Source of the DNA: CAYVQZ01 sp964453435
GTDB taxonomy: Bacteria > Abyssobacteria > SURF-5
Assembly (NCBI GenBank): GCA_964453435.1
Contig: CAYVQZ010000025.1
Location: 1 to 64,000, forward strand
DNA length: 64,000 nt
Direction: 5' to 3'
Both the position numbers and the translations under genes were made by a program. Under the pieces are notes generated by a model. The model did not search any database. It was not told the DNA's origin and saw nothing but the letters and a program-made list of their open reading frames with translations. Each line of letters opens with the position of its first letter. Position 1 is the stretch's first letter. This document shows positions 8,986 through 17,474 of the stretch, in pieces.

Positions 8986-9021
8986 GTTATAATTATAACA
9001 TACTGAACGCGCACGCTACAA
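8986..9021. promoter_or_regulatory. 14-bp palindrome with -10 boxes on both strands (kinase/yqeY)
   Basis: GTTATAATTATAAC at 8986-8999 is a perfect palindrome. It gives a TATAAT -10 on each strand. On the minus strand, TTGTAG (9021-9016), 18 bases and an extended TGT-TATAAT (8997-8992) point at the kinase gene. On the plus strand, TTGCAT (8966-8971), 16 bases and TATAAT (8988-8993) point at yqeY, 170 bases downstream. Confidence 0.5.
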
Positions 9022-9164
9022 TGGGATTTCCGACCTTCAATTGAAATTTGCATCTGCGAGTGCTAGAATGACGCCGTTGCGGGCAGCCTGCTTCGAAGGA
9101 AAATCAGCGCCGCTGGAGAACGCAGCGCGGGTTCCGCCTGTTCAACACGCCCGGAGGGTTTCCC

Positions 9165-9614
9165 ATGACGATTAAGCAGTCGCTGGAATCCGAAATGAAA
9201 AAAGCGATGAAAGCAAAAGACCACGAGCGGTTATCTGTCCTGCGAATGATAAAGTCTGAGTTCCTGCTCAAGGAAAAGGAAGAAGGAGAGCAGTTGGATG
9301 ATAAGGCTGCGGATCAAGCCCTTCTGAGCATGTTAAAGAAATACAAAAAATCACGCGATGAGTATGAATCGTTTGGAAAGCATGCAGAAGCCCGCCAGTA
9401 CGACAGAGACATAACCGTTATCGAAAGTTTCCTGTCGGCTCCGATGATGGACGAAACCGAAATCAAGGAAGAATTAACCAGACTCGCCTCCGAAATGAAT
9501 GTGACGGACCCGAAAGAGTTCGGGAAAGTCATGAAAACGTTCATGTCCCAACACTCGAATGCTGATGGAAAGCTGGTCTCGTCCGTTCTGAAAGAAATAT
9601 TGAAGAAGGAATAA
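9165..9614 (+). CDS. yqeY: GatB/YqeY domain protein
   Basis: A 149-residue, highly charged helical protein that spans the whole YqeY family. N-terminal helices include SLESEMKKAMKAKD and RLSVLRMIKSEFL, and the C-terminal domain ends SVLKEILKKE. The domain resembles the tRNA-binding tail of GatB, but the biochemical role of free YqeY is not established. GGAGGG precedes the ATG by six bases. It is not linked to gatB, which lies 7 kb upstream. Confidence 0.93.
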   Translation: MTIKQSLESEMKKAMKAKDHERLSVLRMIKSEFLLKEKEEGEQLDDKAADQALLSMLKKYKKSRDEYESFGKHAEARQYDRDITVIESFLSAPMMDETEIKEELTRLASEMNVTDPKEFGKVMKTFMSQHSNADGKLVSSVLKEILKKE

Positions 9615-9713
9615 TTTTTTGCCGTCTGGCCCGACTCCATATTCCAAAGCTTTCAAGCAAGAATTCGTTTTCCGTCGGGCGCCGATGCGCCCCGCCCTCT
9701 CGCTCACCAGACC

Positions 9714-11369
9714 GTGAACACAGAAAATAGCCAAAGGGCATACCTCAGAGCGTTGTACAAGGCGGCCGGTTTTTCTGACGAAGACTTGAAGAAGCCGCTG
9801 ATTGCGGTGGCCAACTCATGGTCAGAACTCAATCCCGGCCATGTGCATCTGAGGGAGACTGCGGCCCGCGTAAAAGAGGGTGTCTGGGATGCGGGCGGAA
9901 TGCCCGTGGAATTCAACACAATCGGTCCGTGCGACGGCATCGCTCAGGGACCGGGAATGCATTATGCGCTTCCATCGCGAGATATCATTGCGGCATCAGT
10001 CGAATGTATGGCGTCGGCTCACCGGGTGGACGGTCTCGTGCTCGTCGGCTCGTGCGACAAGATCATTCCGGGCATGCTCATAGCCGCTCTTCGCATGGAT
10101 GTCCCGTGCATCTTTGTGACCGGCGGCATCATGCTGCCGCGAGGCGAAATGGTCACGTGCGACATTAAGGAGGCGATCGGCAAACTCGCCGCAGGAAAGC
10201 TGACACGACGCGAATTGAACGAGATCGAGTCCGGCGCCTGCGCCAGCGTGGGCGCTTGCAATATGATGGGAACGGCAAGCACCATGTGCTGTCTGCTGGA
10301 AGTAATGGGACTCGCCCTTCCCGGCGCCGCCACGATGGCGGCCGTGGACCCGGCCCGTATGCGGTTGGCCCGCACTGCGGGCAGGCAAATAGTGAAGCTT
10401 GTTAAAAAAGGGTTGCGTCCTTCAACGCTCGTAAATCGGGCGTCGCTGGAAAATGCGATCCGAGCGCTGCTTGCGTTTGGCGGTTCCACAAACGCGTTGC
10501 TTCATCTGCCTGCAATCGCGGCAGAAGTAAATATCGACCTATCTTTGGAAGAATTCGACAGGCTGAGCAAATCGACGCCGCTTCTGTGCAAATTCAAGCC
10601 AGCCTCATCCCTTAATGTGCTGGACTTTCACGAAGCCGGAGGAGTGTCGGGATTGATGCGGGAACTGGCGCCTCTGCTGAATCTGGACCGGGACACCGTC
10701 TCCGGCAAGACCTTGAAGCAAATAGTCGATTCCGCGTCAGCAGTCAACCGGAATGTGATTTTCCCGCTCGACAATCCGATTGCGAAAGAGGGCGGCATCG
10801 CGATTCTTTACGGCAGTCTCGCCCCGGCCGGCGCCGTGGTTAAGAGCAGCGGCGTCGACGAAAGCATGATGGCGCATGCAGGGCCCGCAATCACGTTCGA
10901 CAGTGAGGAAGAGGTGCGAGAACATTTGACAACTCGGAACGTAAGGCCGGGCAGCGTGCTTGTGATCAGGTATGAGGGACCGATGGGCGGGCCGGGAATG
11001 CGGGAGATGTCGATTCCGGCTGCGATGCTCGTCGGCATGGGACTCGGCGACAAGGTTGTGATGGTCACCGATGGCCGGTATTCGGGGGCCACCCGAGGTC
11101 CTTGCATCGGGCACGTATCTCCCGAGGCGGCGCAAGGGGGGCCGCTGGCAATCGTGCGAGACGGTGACATTATCGAAATCAATATTCCGGAAAGGAAACT
11201 CGACATACGTTTGTCGAAATCGGAAATCAGGGAGCGGCTGAAGCGTTGGAAACCGCTCGAACCCAAAATTGACAAAGGATTTTTGGGCATTTACCGGCGC
11301 AACGTGAGCAATGCGTCGGAAGGCGCCCGGTTTGGGTACCGTGAATCTCGAAGGAGGCGCTCGAAATGA
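9714..11369 (+). CDS. IlvD/Edd-family dehydratase (dihydroxy-acid dehydratase-like)
   Basis: Iron-sulfur lyase that removes water from a 2,3-dihydroxy acid. From GTG 9714 it has 551 residues. Visible motifs are NSWSELNPGHVHLR, GSCDKIIPGMLIAALR (C114 as cluster ligand), GACASVGACNMMGTAST (second ligand near C182), GGSTNALLHL, RYEGPMGGPGMREM and SIGHVSPEAA-like IGHVSPEAAQGG. The PGHVHL loop has no Cys, as in the E. coli-type [4Fe-4S] enzymes. The stop overlaps the start of the TPP enzyme (ATGA), so the two are translationally coupled. It could be biosynthetic IlvD or a sugar-acid dehydratase. No ilvC or ilvN is nearby. Confidence 0.85.
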   Translation: MNTENSQRAYLRALYKAAGFSDEDLKKPLIAVANSWSELNPGHVHLRETAARVKEGVWDAGGMPVEFNTIGPCDGIAQGPGMHYALPSRDIIAASVECMASAHRVDGLVLVGSCDKIIPGMLIAALRMDVPCIFVTGGIMLPRGEMVTCDIKEAIGKLAAGKLTRRELNEIESGACASVGACNMMGTASTMCCLLEVMGLALPGAATMAAVDPARMRLARTAGRQIVKLVKKGLRPSTLVNRASLENAIRALLAFGGSTNALLHLPAIAAEVNIDLSLEEFDRLSKSTPLLCKFKPASSLNVLDFHEAGGVSGLMRELAPLLNLDRDTVSGKTLKQIVDSASAVNRNVIFPLDNPIAKEGGIAILYGSLAPAGAVVKSSGVDESMMAHAGPAITFDSEEEVREHLTTRNVRPGSVLVIRYEGPMGGPGMREMSIPAAMLVGMGLGDKVVMVTDGRYSGATRGPCIGHVSPEAAQGGPLAIVRDGDIIEINIPERKLDIRLSKSEIRERLKRWKPLEPKIDKGFLGIYRRNVSNASEGARFGYRESRRRRSK

Positions 11370-13168
11370 AAATGACCGGCGGCGAAATAGTGGTTGAGTA
11401 CCTGATTAAGGAAGGGGTCCCCTACGTGGCCGGCATCCCCGGGCACGGTTGCCTGGGTCTGGTCGACGCATTGTACAAGGCGAAGGACAAAATCTCGGTG
11501 CTCCAGGTCCGGCAGGAAATGAGCGCAGTCCATCTGGCCGACGGTTATTACAGGATTTCGGGCAAACCCCTGGCCGTTTTCACCTCCATCGGGCCGGGCG
11601 CAATCAACACGGCAATAGGTCTGGCGACGGCATATGTGGATTCGACCGCCGTTCTGGCGCTCACGGGGGACACACATGTGCACATGTTCGGCCGTGGAGT
11701 GCTTCAGGAAATCGAGCGCACCCATAGCTCGAATTTTCCGCGGGTGCTCGAACCCATCGTGAAGCGGTACTGGCAGGTTGTGAACGTCGAGCAACTCCCT
11801 CACATAATGCGGCGAGCCTTTAGCCAGATGCTGTGCGGCCGGAAGGGTCCCGTCTTGATTGACCTCCCCATGGACGTGCAGGCGGATTCCGCCGACGTGA
11901 AAATCTCAAGTCCGAAAGACCGAAAATGCGCCGCGCGCCTGAAACCGGAGCCGGCATCCATTGAGGAGGCCGCCAGGCTTCTAATATCCGCGAAGCGTCC
12001 CGTCATACTCGCTGGAGGAGGAGTGATAGCGGCGGCGGCGTGGGAAGAATTGAAAGTGTTGGCCGAGTATACGGGAGCGGCGGTCGTCACAACGATGATG
12101 GGGAAGAGTTGTTTCCCCGAAAACCATCCATTGTACGGATGGCACGCGGGGAGTAAAGGAACAACCGTTGGCAATACTTTGTGCTCCCGCGCCGATGCGC
12201 TCTTGGCGGTGGGCTGCCGATTTGCCGATGAGACCGCCTCTTCGTATCGGCACGGCGTGAGCTTCGCCATTCCGCCGACAAAATTAATCCATGCCGATAT
12301 TGACCCGACGGAGATTGGGAAAAACTATCCCGTGGAAGTGGGTCTGGTTGGAGACGCCAAAAGCGTGCTGGCAGACCTGTTGAATGCGCTTGTGCAAATA
12401 AGTCCCGCGCGACCGAAGAAGAAAACCGAATATTTCAGGGAAATTCAGGCGCTCAGGAGGAAATGGCTGACAACCGTGGGCAAGCTGCAAAGTTCCAATC
12501 GGACTCCGCCAACCATATCACGGGCTCTGAAGGAATTGCGAGAGGAGTTGCCGGAAGAAACCGTGGTCGCTTGCTCGTCGGGAAATTCCCAGGCTCAAAT
12601 CCTCCAGGAATTCCCGTTCACCCGACCAAAAACACTGCTGACGACGGGCGGGTTCTCGACAATGGGATGGGCCTTTCCGGCCGCAATGGGAGCAAAGCTG
12701 GCAAAGCCGGAGGTTCCTGTGGTCGCAGCCATAGGGGACGGCGACTTTTTGATGACAATGCAGGAAATGGCAACCGCAGTTCAGTACGATATTCCGGTTG
12801 TCGTATTCCTCATGAATAACTCCGGATGGATTTCAATCAAGGACTTACAAATGTCGGCGTATGGCCAGGACCGCGCGTATGCCTGCGATTTTGAGGTCCG
12901 GGGGAAACCGTATACGCCGGATTTCGCAAAAGTGGCGGATGCGTTCGGCTGTCACTCCGAAAAGGTAACGAAGGCGGAGCGAATCAGGCCCGCTTTGCGG
13001 CGGGCTCTCGAAAGCGGAAAACCTGCGGTCGTAGAGGTGACGGTCAACCGTCAATATCCGCACTCGGGGAGCCCGGCCGTCGGCTGGTGGGACGTGCCCA
13101 TACCGACATATTTGAAGAACAAGCGTCAGGAATACGAAAAAGCCCGCTCGGAGGAAACACTGCTATAA
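11366..13168 (+). CDS. Thiamine-pyrophosphate enzyme, acetolactate-synthase-like
   Basis: TPP-dependent carboligase or decarboxylase of 600 residues with the three domains of the acetolactate synthase family. The N-terminal Pyr domain has catalytic Glu51 in QVRQEMSAVHLADGYYR. The middle domain lies at about 190-330. The C-terminal PP domain has GDGDFLMTMQEMATAVQYD and NNSGW, the TPP/Mg2+ motif. It ends PAVGWWDVPIPTYLKNKRQE, an end that recalls IolD-like or carboligase paralogues more than classical IlvB. No small regulatory subunit follows. AAGGAGG lies eight bases before the ATG. Coupling to a dehydratase suggests a shared acid substrate or product; which one is not known. Confidence 0.85.
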   Translation: MKMTGGEIVVEYLIKEGVPYVAGIPGHGCLGLVDALYKAKDKISVLQVRQEMSAVHLADGYYRISGKPLAVFTSIGPGAINTAIGLATAYVDSTAVLALTGDTHVHMFGRGVLQEIERTHSSNFPRVLEPIVKRYWQVVNVEQLPHIMRRAFSQMLCGRKGPVLIDLPMDVQADSADVKISSPKDRKCAARLKPEPASIEEAARLLISAKRPVILAGGGVIAAAAWEELKVLAEYTGAAVVTTMMGKSCFPENHPLYGWHAGSKGTTVGNTLCSRADALLAVGCRFADETASSYRHGVSFAIPPTKLIHADIDPTEIGKNYPVEVGLVGDAKSVLADLLNALVQISPARPKKKTEYFREIQALRRKWLTTVGKLQSSNRTPPTISRALKELREELPEETVVACSSGNSQAQILQEFPFTRPKTLLTTGGFSTMGWAFPAAMGAKLAKPEVPVVAAIGDGDFLMTMQEMATAVQYDIPVVVFLMNNSGWISIKDLQMSAYGQDRAYACDFEVRGKPYTPDFAKVADAFGCHSEKVTKAERIRPALRRALESGKPAVVEVTVNRQYPHSGSPAVGWWDVPIPTYLKNKRQEYEKARSEETLL

Positions 13169-13227
13169 GAGGAAACCGACCCGACACGGCGCCGGCCAAC
13201 GCGTTCCCTCCTTCCGGCGGCGCTCCC

Positions 13228-14403
13228 TCAGATATCAATAATTGTGGCTTCGACCGGTGTCTTCGTGAGCACTTCGTTGCCGTCTTCGGTGATGAGGACG
13301 GGGCACTCGAGACGCATGCCGCCGACACCCGGTCTGTTTATAACGAGCGCTGCGACCTCGGCCATGGCGGGCTCGAATACGATGTGAGCGAATTCCTCGC
13401 CGCTGGTAATGGCTGGATACCATTCATGGCCGACGATACCGATGCCGTGTCCGAAAGCGGCCAAGGCGTCCTGAACGTATCCGACTGACGCGAGGTGGTC
13501 CATCATTTCCTGCCAGATGTCGCCAATGCGGGCTCCCTTGGTTATCTTTCTGAGAAGAAGGCTGGCCGTACTCTCATAGGCCTTGGCCAAATCCTCCTGC
13601 TCTTTGGTGGGTTTTCCGATGATATAGTTGTGCGAGAGGTCGGAATAGTAATGCCCATAGGTGCTGTGCAGGTCGACAAGAAGGTTGTCCCCCGGCTGAA
13701 GCAGCCTGTCGGTTGGGGGGGTGCAGCCGCACTGCACGTATTGCGTCCGCTCGCCCGAGGCAACTTCGTTGCTGCCGGTGATCGGCCAGTGGAATTCACT
13801 GCCCATCTGCCGCATGGCAAGCTCACCGATTCCGGCAATCTCGAGCTCGGTCAGGCCCGGACGAAGCTCCCCTTTGACGATCTCCTGCGCGCAGTCGCAG
13901 ATTGCGGCGGCGCGCTTCATGAGAGCGATCTCGCCGGGCTCCTTCTTTACCGAGACTATGTCGATCACGCTGAGCGCGTCAAGAAACGTTGCCTTCGGCA
14001 AGTCCTTTTTGAGCAGTTCCCATTCGGTCGCCCATAGATAGCCGGCTGCGAGCCGCGGCGATTGCCCCAATTCGACACCGACCGTTTTTTCGGCGTACCC
14101 CCAATCTTTGATGCGTGCTATCGCCTGCTCCATCAAGGAAAACCCGGGCATGACGGGACCCGAACCCACGACTCTTTCTCCAAGCCACGATTCGTCCTTG
14201 ATACGCTCGAAATCCATAAGAAGCGTGTTCACCTCGATGCGTCCGTCGGCTGTCACAAGGGCGTAACTGCGCCACGGAACGAACGCTCCGCTGATGTAAC
14301 ACACACTTTTCTCCCGAGTGGCGAGAAGGATATCAATTCCCTGTTCCGACATTTCCTTTCGTATTCTCTCCATCCTGGCGGGATAGTCGATGTACACGTT
14401 CAT
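13228..14403 (-). CDS. M24-family metallopeptidase (Xaa-Pro peptidase/creatinase fold)
   Basis: A 391-residue pita-bread-fold enzyme. The N-terminal creatinase-like domain (about 1-150) precedes the catalytic domain. Metal-ligand positions are seen as LLVDLHSTYGHYYSDLSH (two Asp), FGHGIG (His), and two Glu in IVFEPAM and GGMRLECPVLIT. This fits Xaa-Pro aminopeptidase or prolidase, although creatinase-like or inactive members share the fold. It is convergent with the TPP gene. GAGGAGG stands before the ATG. A TGATATAAT extended -10 lies at 14463-14468. Confidence 0.85.
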   Translation of the reverse strand: MNVYIDYPARMERIRKEMSEQGIDILLATREKSVCYISGAFVPWRSYALVTADGRIEVNTLLMDFERIKDESWLGERVVGSGPVMPGFSLMEQAIARIKDWGYAEKTVGVELGQSPRLAAGYLWATEWELLKKDLPKATFLDALSVIDIVSVKKEPGEIALMKRAAAICDCAQEIVKGELRPGLTELEIAGIGELAMRQMGSEFHWPITGSNEVASGERTQYVQCGCTPPTDRLLQPGDNLLVDLHSTYGHYYSDLSHNYIIGKPTKEQEDLAKAYESTASLLLRKITKGARIGDIWQEMMDHLASVGYVQDALAAFGHGIGIVGHEWYPAITSGEEFAHIVFEPAMAEVAALVINRPGVGGMRLECPVLITEDGNEVLTKTPVEATIIDI

Positions 14404-14462
14404 GAAAACCTCCTCTATTCAGTTTTTTGTTCGCTGAGAGATAAATCGGGGCGGGTCCCGTT

Positions 14463-14471
14463 ATTATATCA
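14463..14471 (-). promoter_or_regulatory. Possible extended -10 promoter of the M24 peptidase gene
   Basis: On the minus strand TGATATAAT occupies 14471-14463, about 60 bases upstream of the ATG. No convincing -35 box is found 17 bases before it. Confidence 0.3.
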
Positions 14472-14587
14472 TGTCTCAGATTCCGGTTTCACCCTTTTTC
14501 TTTCACTCGTTGGACAGACCGAATTAAAATGTGCTACTTTTCTTCCGGGCCATGCACGGGATTCCCCGAATAAACGGAACAACGCCG

Positions 14588-15538
14588 ATGCAGAGGTCGT
14601 ACGCCTTTATCGTGAATCCGGCGTCGGGAGCGGGAAGCGGCAGAACAGTGGCCAAGCTCCTCGCTGACCTGGCGCCGGACTATCCGGAGTTCGCAGAGGC
14701 ACGCATATTCTCGACGGAGGACCTGTGCGCCAACACTCTGCAGCAGCTCTTATCGACCACCAATGTCGTCGTTACGGGGGGCGGTGACGGTTCGGTCAGT
14801 TACCTGTTACCGCACCTTCTGCGTCACGATCCGCCGCCGATTCTCGGTATCATTCCGCTCGGGACGAGCAACGACCTTGCAAGAACACTTGGCGTCTCTC
14901 CACACGTCGATTACTCTAACCGGCGGGTCCTGCGCCACACCCTCGAAAAAATCCTTGGCGCACAAACAGCAAGCCTCGATGTATTACGTCTGAATGAGAG
15001 CATGCTTTTTTGTAACTATCTGAGCGCCGGCCTGGATGCGGCAATCGTTTGGGACTTTGATCACCTGCGTTCCCGGTGGAACAGGTTCGTTCCGCCTTCA
15101 CGCATGACGAACAACCTGCTTTACTCCCTCATGGGGATCAAGAACGCAACCAGCCATTTGAAGCCTCCGATAGAGTTGTCGTATGAGTCTCCGGCGGGAG
15201 GTGGAGACGTAACCGCGGCGAAAAGCTGTCGCTGTGTCATAGCAAGCAACTTGCCGCTGTATGCGGGTGGCTCTCCCTTGTATCCGGAAGCAAGAGCGGA
15301 CGATGGCCTTTTTGAGGCAACCATTGTCGGAAACCTCCATCAGTTTGTGGCGCTGATAGCCGCACGGTTTTTGCCCTTTCTTCGTCTGCCCAAAACTATA
15401 CGGCAGTTTCAGGTCAGCGCGGTACGGATTTGCCTCAGTTCTCCTTACCCCTTTCAAATCGACGGTGAACGGGGTTCGGAGAAATGCTCCGAGTTCCGAG
15501 TATCCCGGTATGCCAGTCTCCGCACACTCCGTTTTTGA
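14588..15538 (+). CDS. Diacylglycerol/lipid kinase family protein (YegS/DgkB-like)
   Basis: ATP-dependent lipid kinase of about 316 residues from ATG 14588; upstream GTG 14531 and ATG 14552 are possible. The catalytic domain opens SYAFIVNPASGAGSG, followed by VVTGGGDGSVSYLL (the GGDGT-like nucleotide motif) and IIPLGTSNDLARTLG. The C-terminal beta domain includes SAGLDAAIVWDFD and the SPYPFQIDGE acidic end motif. The substrate could be diacylglycerol or another membrane lipid. Confidence 0.9.
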   Translation: MQRSYAFIVNPASGAGSGRTVAKLLADLAPDYPEFAEARIFSTEDLCANTLQQLLSTTNVVVTGGGDGSVSYLLPHLLRHDPPPILGIIPLGTSNDLARTLGVSPHVDYSNRRVLRHTLEKILGAQTASLDVLRLNESMLFCNYLSAGLDAAIVWDFDHLRSRWNRFVPPSRMTNNLLYSLMGIKNATSHLKPPIELSYESPAGGGDVTAAKSCRCVIASNLPLYAGGSPLYPEARADDGLFEATIVGNLHQFVALIAARFLPFLRLPKTIRQFQVSAVRICLSSPYPFQIDGERGSEKCSEFRVSRYASLRTLRF

Positions 15539-15611
15539 CCGAATTGCATACTGTAAGCGGCATTACAGAATGGAGCTTGCAAAGGATGGACAATAGAAAC
15601 AGAAGGATATT

Positions 15612-16124
15612 GTGAAAGGAATTGGATGCAACATGCTTTCATTCTTGAATATACAGTGTACGGCGTGCGAATCCGTCTATACGCTCTCCATTGAGGAGTT
15701 GAATGTATTAGTGCTTTTCAAGTGCTTTGAATGCGGACAATACAATTTGTACGTCGCGGGCAATGTGCTGGCGCTCGACCAGGATATAATGACGGAGGGA
15801 ACCGAACCGGAAAAGAGAAAACATGTTGTCGAGATAGTACAGCTGTTTGCTTGTGAGTTTGCCGGAAATGTGTTAGGTAATGTTGAGCGGGTAATCAACG
15901 TGAATGTTGAAATGGATTTGCAGGAAGGAGTCCGCCTCAAGAGACGGAGCTCGGAAAAGAAACGCAAGAAGACAAAGGTGAAAGATGGCCCCATACCCTC
16001 GGTCCGGCGTGTGAACGCTCCCAGGATTTCGCGGGACGAGGTGCGTGATTTTTTGAATATTGACTTGAACCTCATTGACAAGAAATGGTATTTTGACAAA
16101 CTATTCGGCAACACGGAGAATTAA
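15612..16124 (+). CDS. Hypothetical protein with N-terminal zinc ribbon
   Basis: About 170 residues from GTG 15612, preceded by AGAAGGA; ATG 15633 is an alternative. The N-terminus carries two CxxC pairs, CTAC and CFEC, about 20 residues apart, as in a small zinc ribbon. A hydrophobic middle and a lysine/arginine-rich stretch (RRSSEKKRKKTKVKDG) follow. The C-terminus, RISRDEVRDFLNIDLNLID, looks like a helical docking segment. No family was recognised. It could bind nucleic acid. Confidence 0.6.
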   Translation: MKGIGCNMLSFLNIQCTACESVYTLSIEELNVLVLFKCFECGQYNLYVAGNVLALDQDIMTEGTEPEKRKHVVEIVQLFACEFAGNVLGNVERVINVNVEMDLQEGVRLKRRSSEKKRKKTKVKDGPIPSVRRVNAPRISRDEVRDFLNIDLNLIDKKWYFDKLFGNTEN

Positions 16125-16234
16125 TTCCGGTCTGCTTTCGCCGAAAAAATCCCCTCCCCTCCCAAGAGCGTTCCCGCACCTCGAATCATCCGTAACCAAA
16201 TATCTTATATAGTCTTGCAAAGGCTCTTCCGATG

Positions 16235-16263
16235 TTGACAAACGGGCGAAGCCCGTCTATAAT
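16235..16263 (+). promoter_or_regulatory. Perfect consensus sigma70 promoter with palindromic spacer (yicC operon)
   Basis: TTGACA (16235-16240), 17 bases and TATAAT (16258-16263). The spacer contains ACGGGC-GAA-GCCCGT (16242-16256), a perfect inverted repeat lying between the two boxes. The yicC ATG is 46 bases downstream of the -10. Confidence 0.8.
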
Positions 16264-16308
16264 CCTTTATGCGCAAAGCCCGAAGGCTCAAATGGACGAA
16301 GGGTGCAG

Positions 16309-17193
16309 ATGATTAAAAGTATGACCGGATTCGGTCAAGCGAGCGCAGAGGCCGACGGCGTGACCGTCTGGGCGGAAATATCATCCCTCAACCACAGGTA
16401 TCTCGATATCGGTGTGAAGCTTCCCTCGCCGCTCAGTTTGCTCGAGAACGAAGTGAAAAAGGTTGTTCAGAATTACTTCGAGCGCGGGCGGGTGAACGTC
16501 TTACTCACTCTTGAGGGGACTCTGCCCGAGGCGATCCAGGTGGAATTCGACGAGTCTCTGGCGCGGCAGTATGTGGATACCGTTCGCGAGTTTGGGCGCC
16601 GGGCCGTTTTGAAGGACGACTTGAGTACGACAGCGATACTCCGGTTGGGGCAGGTGTGGAATCCGAAACGGCCCAGGGAGGAAGACGTGGGGAAACTGTG
16701 GGCCCTCACGCAGAAAGCTCTGACCGGAGGAATCGAGCGGCTTCTGGAAATGCGGGGTGCGGAAGGCGCGAACTTGTGGGCCGACCTCCTCGGCAAGCTA
16801 GAAGAGGTAAATTGCATTACGGCGGAAATCGCCGAGCGCGCCCCCTCCGTTGTCGAGGAGTACCGCCGGAAACTCAGGGAACGTATCGCATTGATTCTTC
16901 CGCTCGGAACCGAGCCGGACGAACAACGGCTGGTCACTGAAGTGGCGGTCTTTGCCGACAGGGCCGATATATCGGAGGAACTGGTGCGGATGAGGAGCCA
17001 TGCCGAGCAGTTCAAGACGCTGGCGCAACAAGACTCGAATGTCGGTCGCAGACTCGATTTCCTCCTTCAGGAAATGTTCAGGGAAATAACAACCATTGGG
17101 TCGAAAGCGCGTGACACACAGATAGCCCACGGAGTTGTCGAGGTGAAGGGCCTGCTCGAGAAAATGAGGGAGCAGGTGCAGAATGTGGAATAG
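16309..17193 (+). CDS. yicC: YicC-family endoribonuclease
   Basis: 294 residues. The N-terminus IKSMTGFGQASAE and the run AEISSLNHRYLDIGVKLP are hallmarks of the family. The C-terminal DUF1732 part reads LDFLLQEMFREITTIGSKA, with the conserved Glu/Asn-type region near the end. YicC proteins cleave RNA in E. coli and B. subtilis. ATG 16309 is preferred because GAAGGG (16298-16303) is correctly spaced for it; GTG 16303 would overlap that site. It is the first gene of the five-gene operon. Confidence 0.95.
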   Translation: MIKSMTGFGQASAEADGVTVWAEISSLNHRYLDIGVKLPSPLSLLENEVKKVVQNYFERGRVNVLLTLEGTLPEAIQVEFDESLARQYVDTVREFGRRAVLKDDLSTTAILRLGQVWNPKRPREEDVGKLWALTQKALTGGIERLLEMRGAEGANLWADLLGKLEEVNCITAEIAERAPSVVEEYRRKLRERIALILPLGTEPDEQRLVTEVAVFADRADISEELVRMRSHAEQFKTLAQQDSNVGRRLDFLLQEMFREITTIGSKARDTQIAHGVVEVKGLLEKMREQVQNVE

Positions 17194-17228
17194 CGCGCGG
17201 CATTCGAACTCACGTTCAGAGGGCGATA

Positions 17229-17474
17229 TTGGCCGGGATTGTCAACATAGGGTTCGGGAGTGCCGCCATGACAGATAAGATCGTGGCCATTATCATGCCG
17301 GACTCGAAACCATCGATGCGCTTGCGCGAGGCGGCAAAAAAGGAGAACCGGCTGCTCGACGCGACACAAGGCCATAAGACGCGCGCAATCATAGTTACTT
17401 CGAGCAATCACGTCATTCTGTGCGGCATCAACCCCGATACTCTCGTACAACGGATAAGGGAATGCGATGCCTGA
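17229..17474 (+). CDS. remA: RemA/DUF370 family regulatory protein
   Basis: 81 residues. It reads IVNIGFGSAAMTDKIVAI, RLREAAKKENRLLDATQG and TRAIIVTSSNHVILCGI, collinear with the B. subtilis biofilm regulator RemA, a ring-forming DNA-binding protein. TTG 17229 is chosen as start because the NIGFG motif must be included. AGAGGG (17218-17223) lies five bases upstream. The later ATG at 17271 would remove the first strand. It overlaps gmk by eight bases, as is common in this operon. Confidence 0.9.
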   Translation: MAGIVNIGFGSAAMTDKIVAIIMPDSKPSMRLREAAKKENRLLDATQGHKTRAIIVTSSNHVILCGINPDTLVQRIRECDA

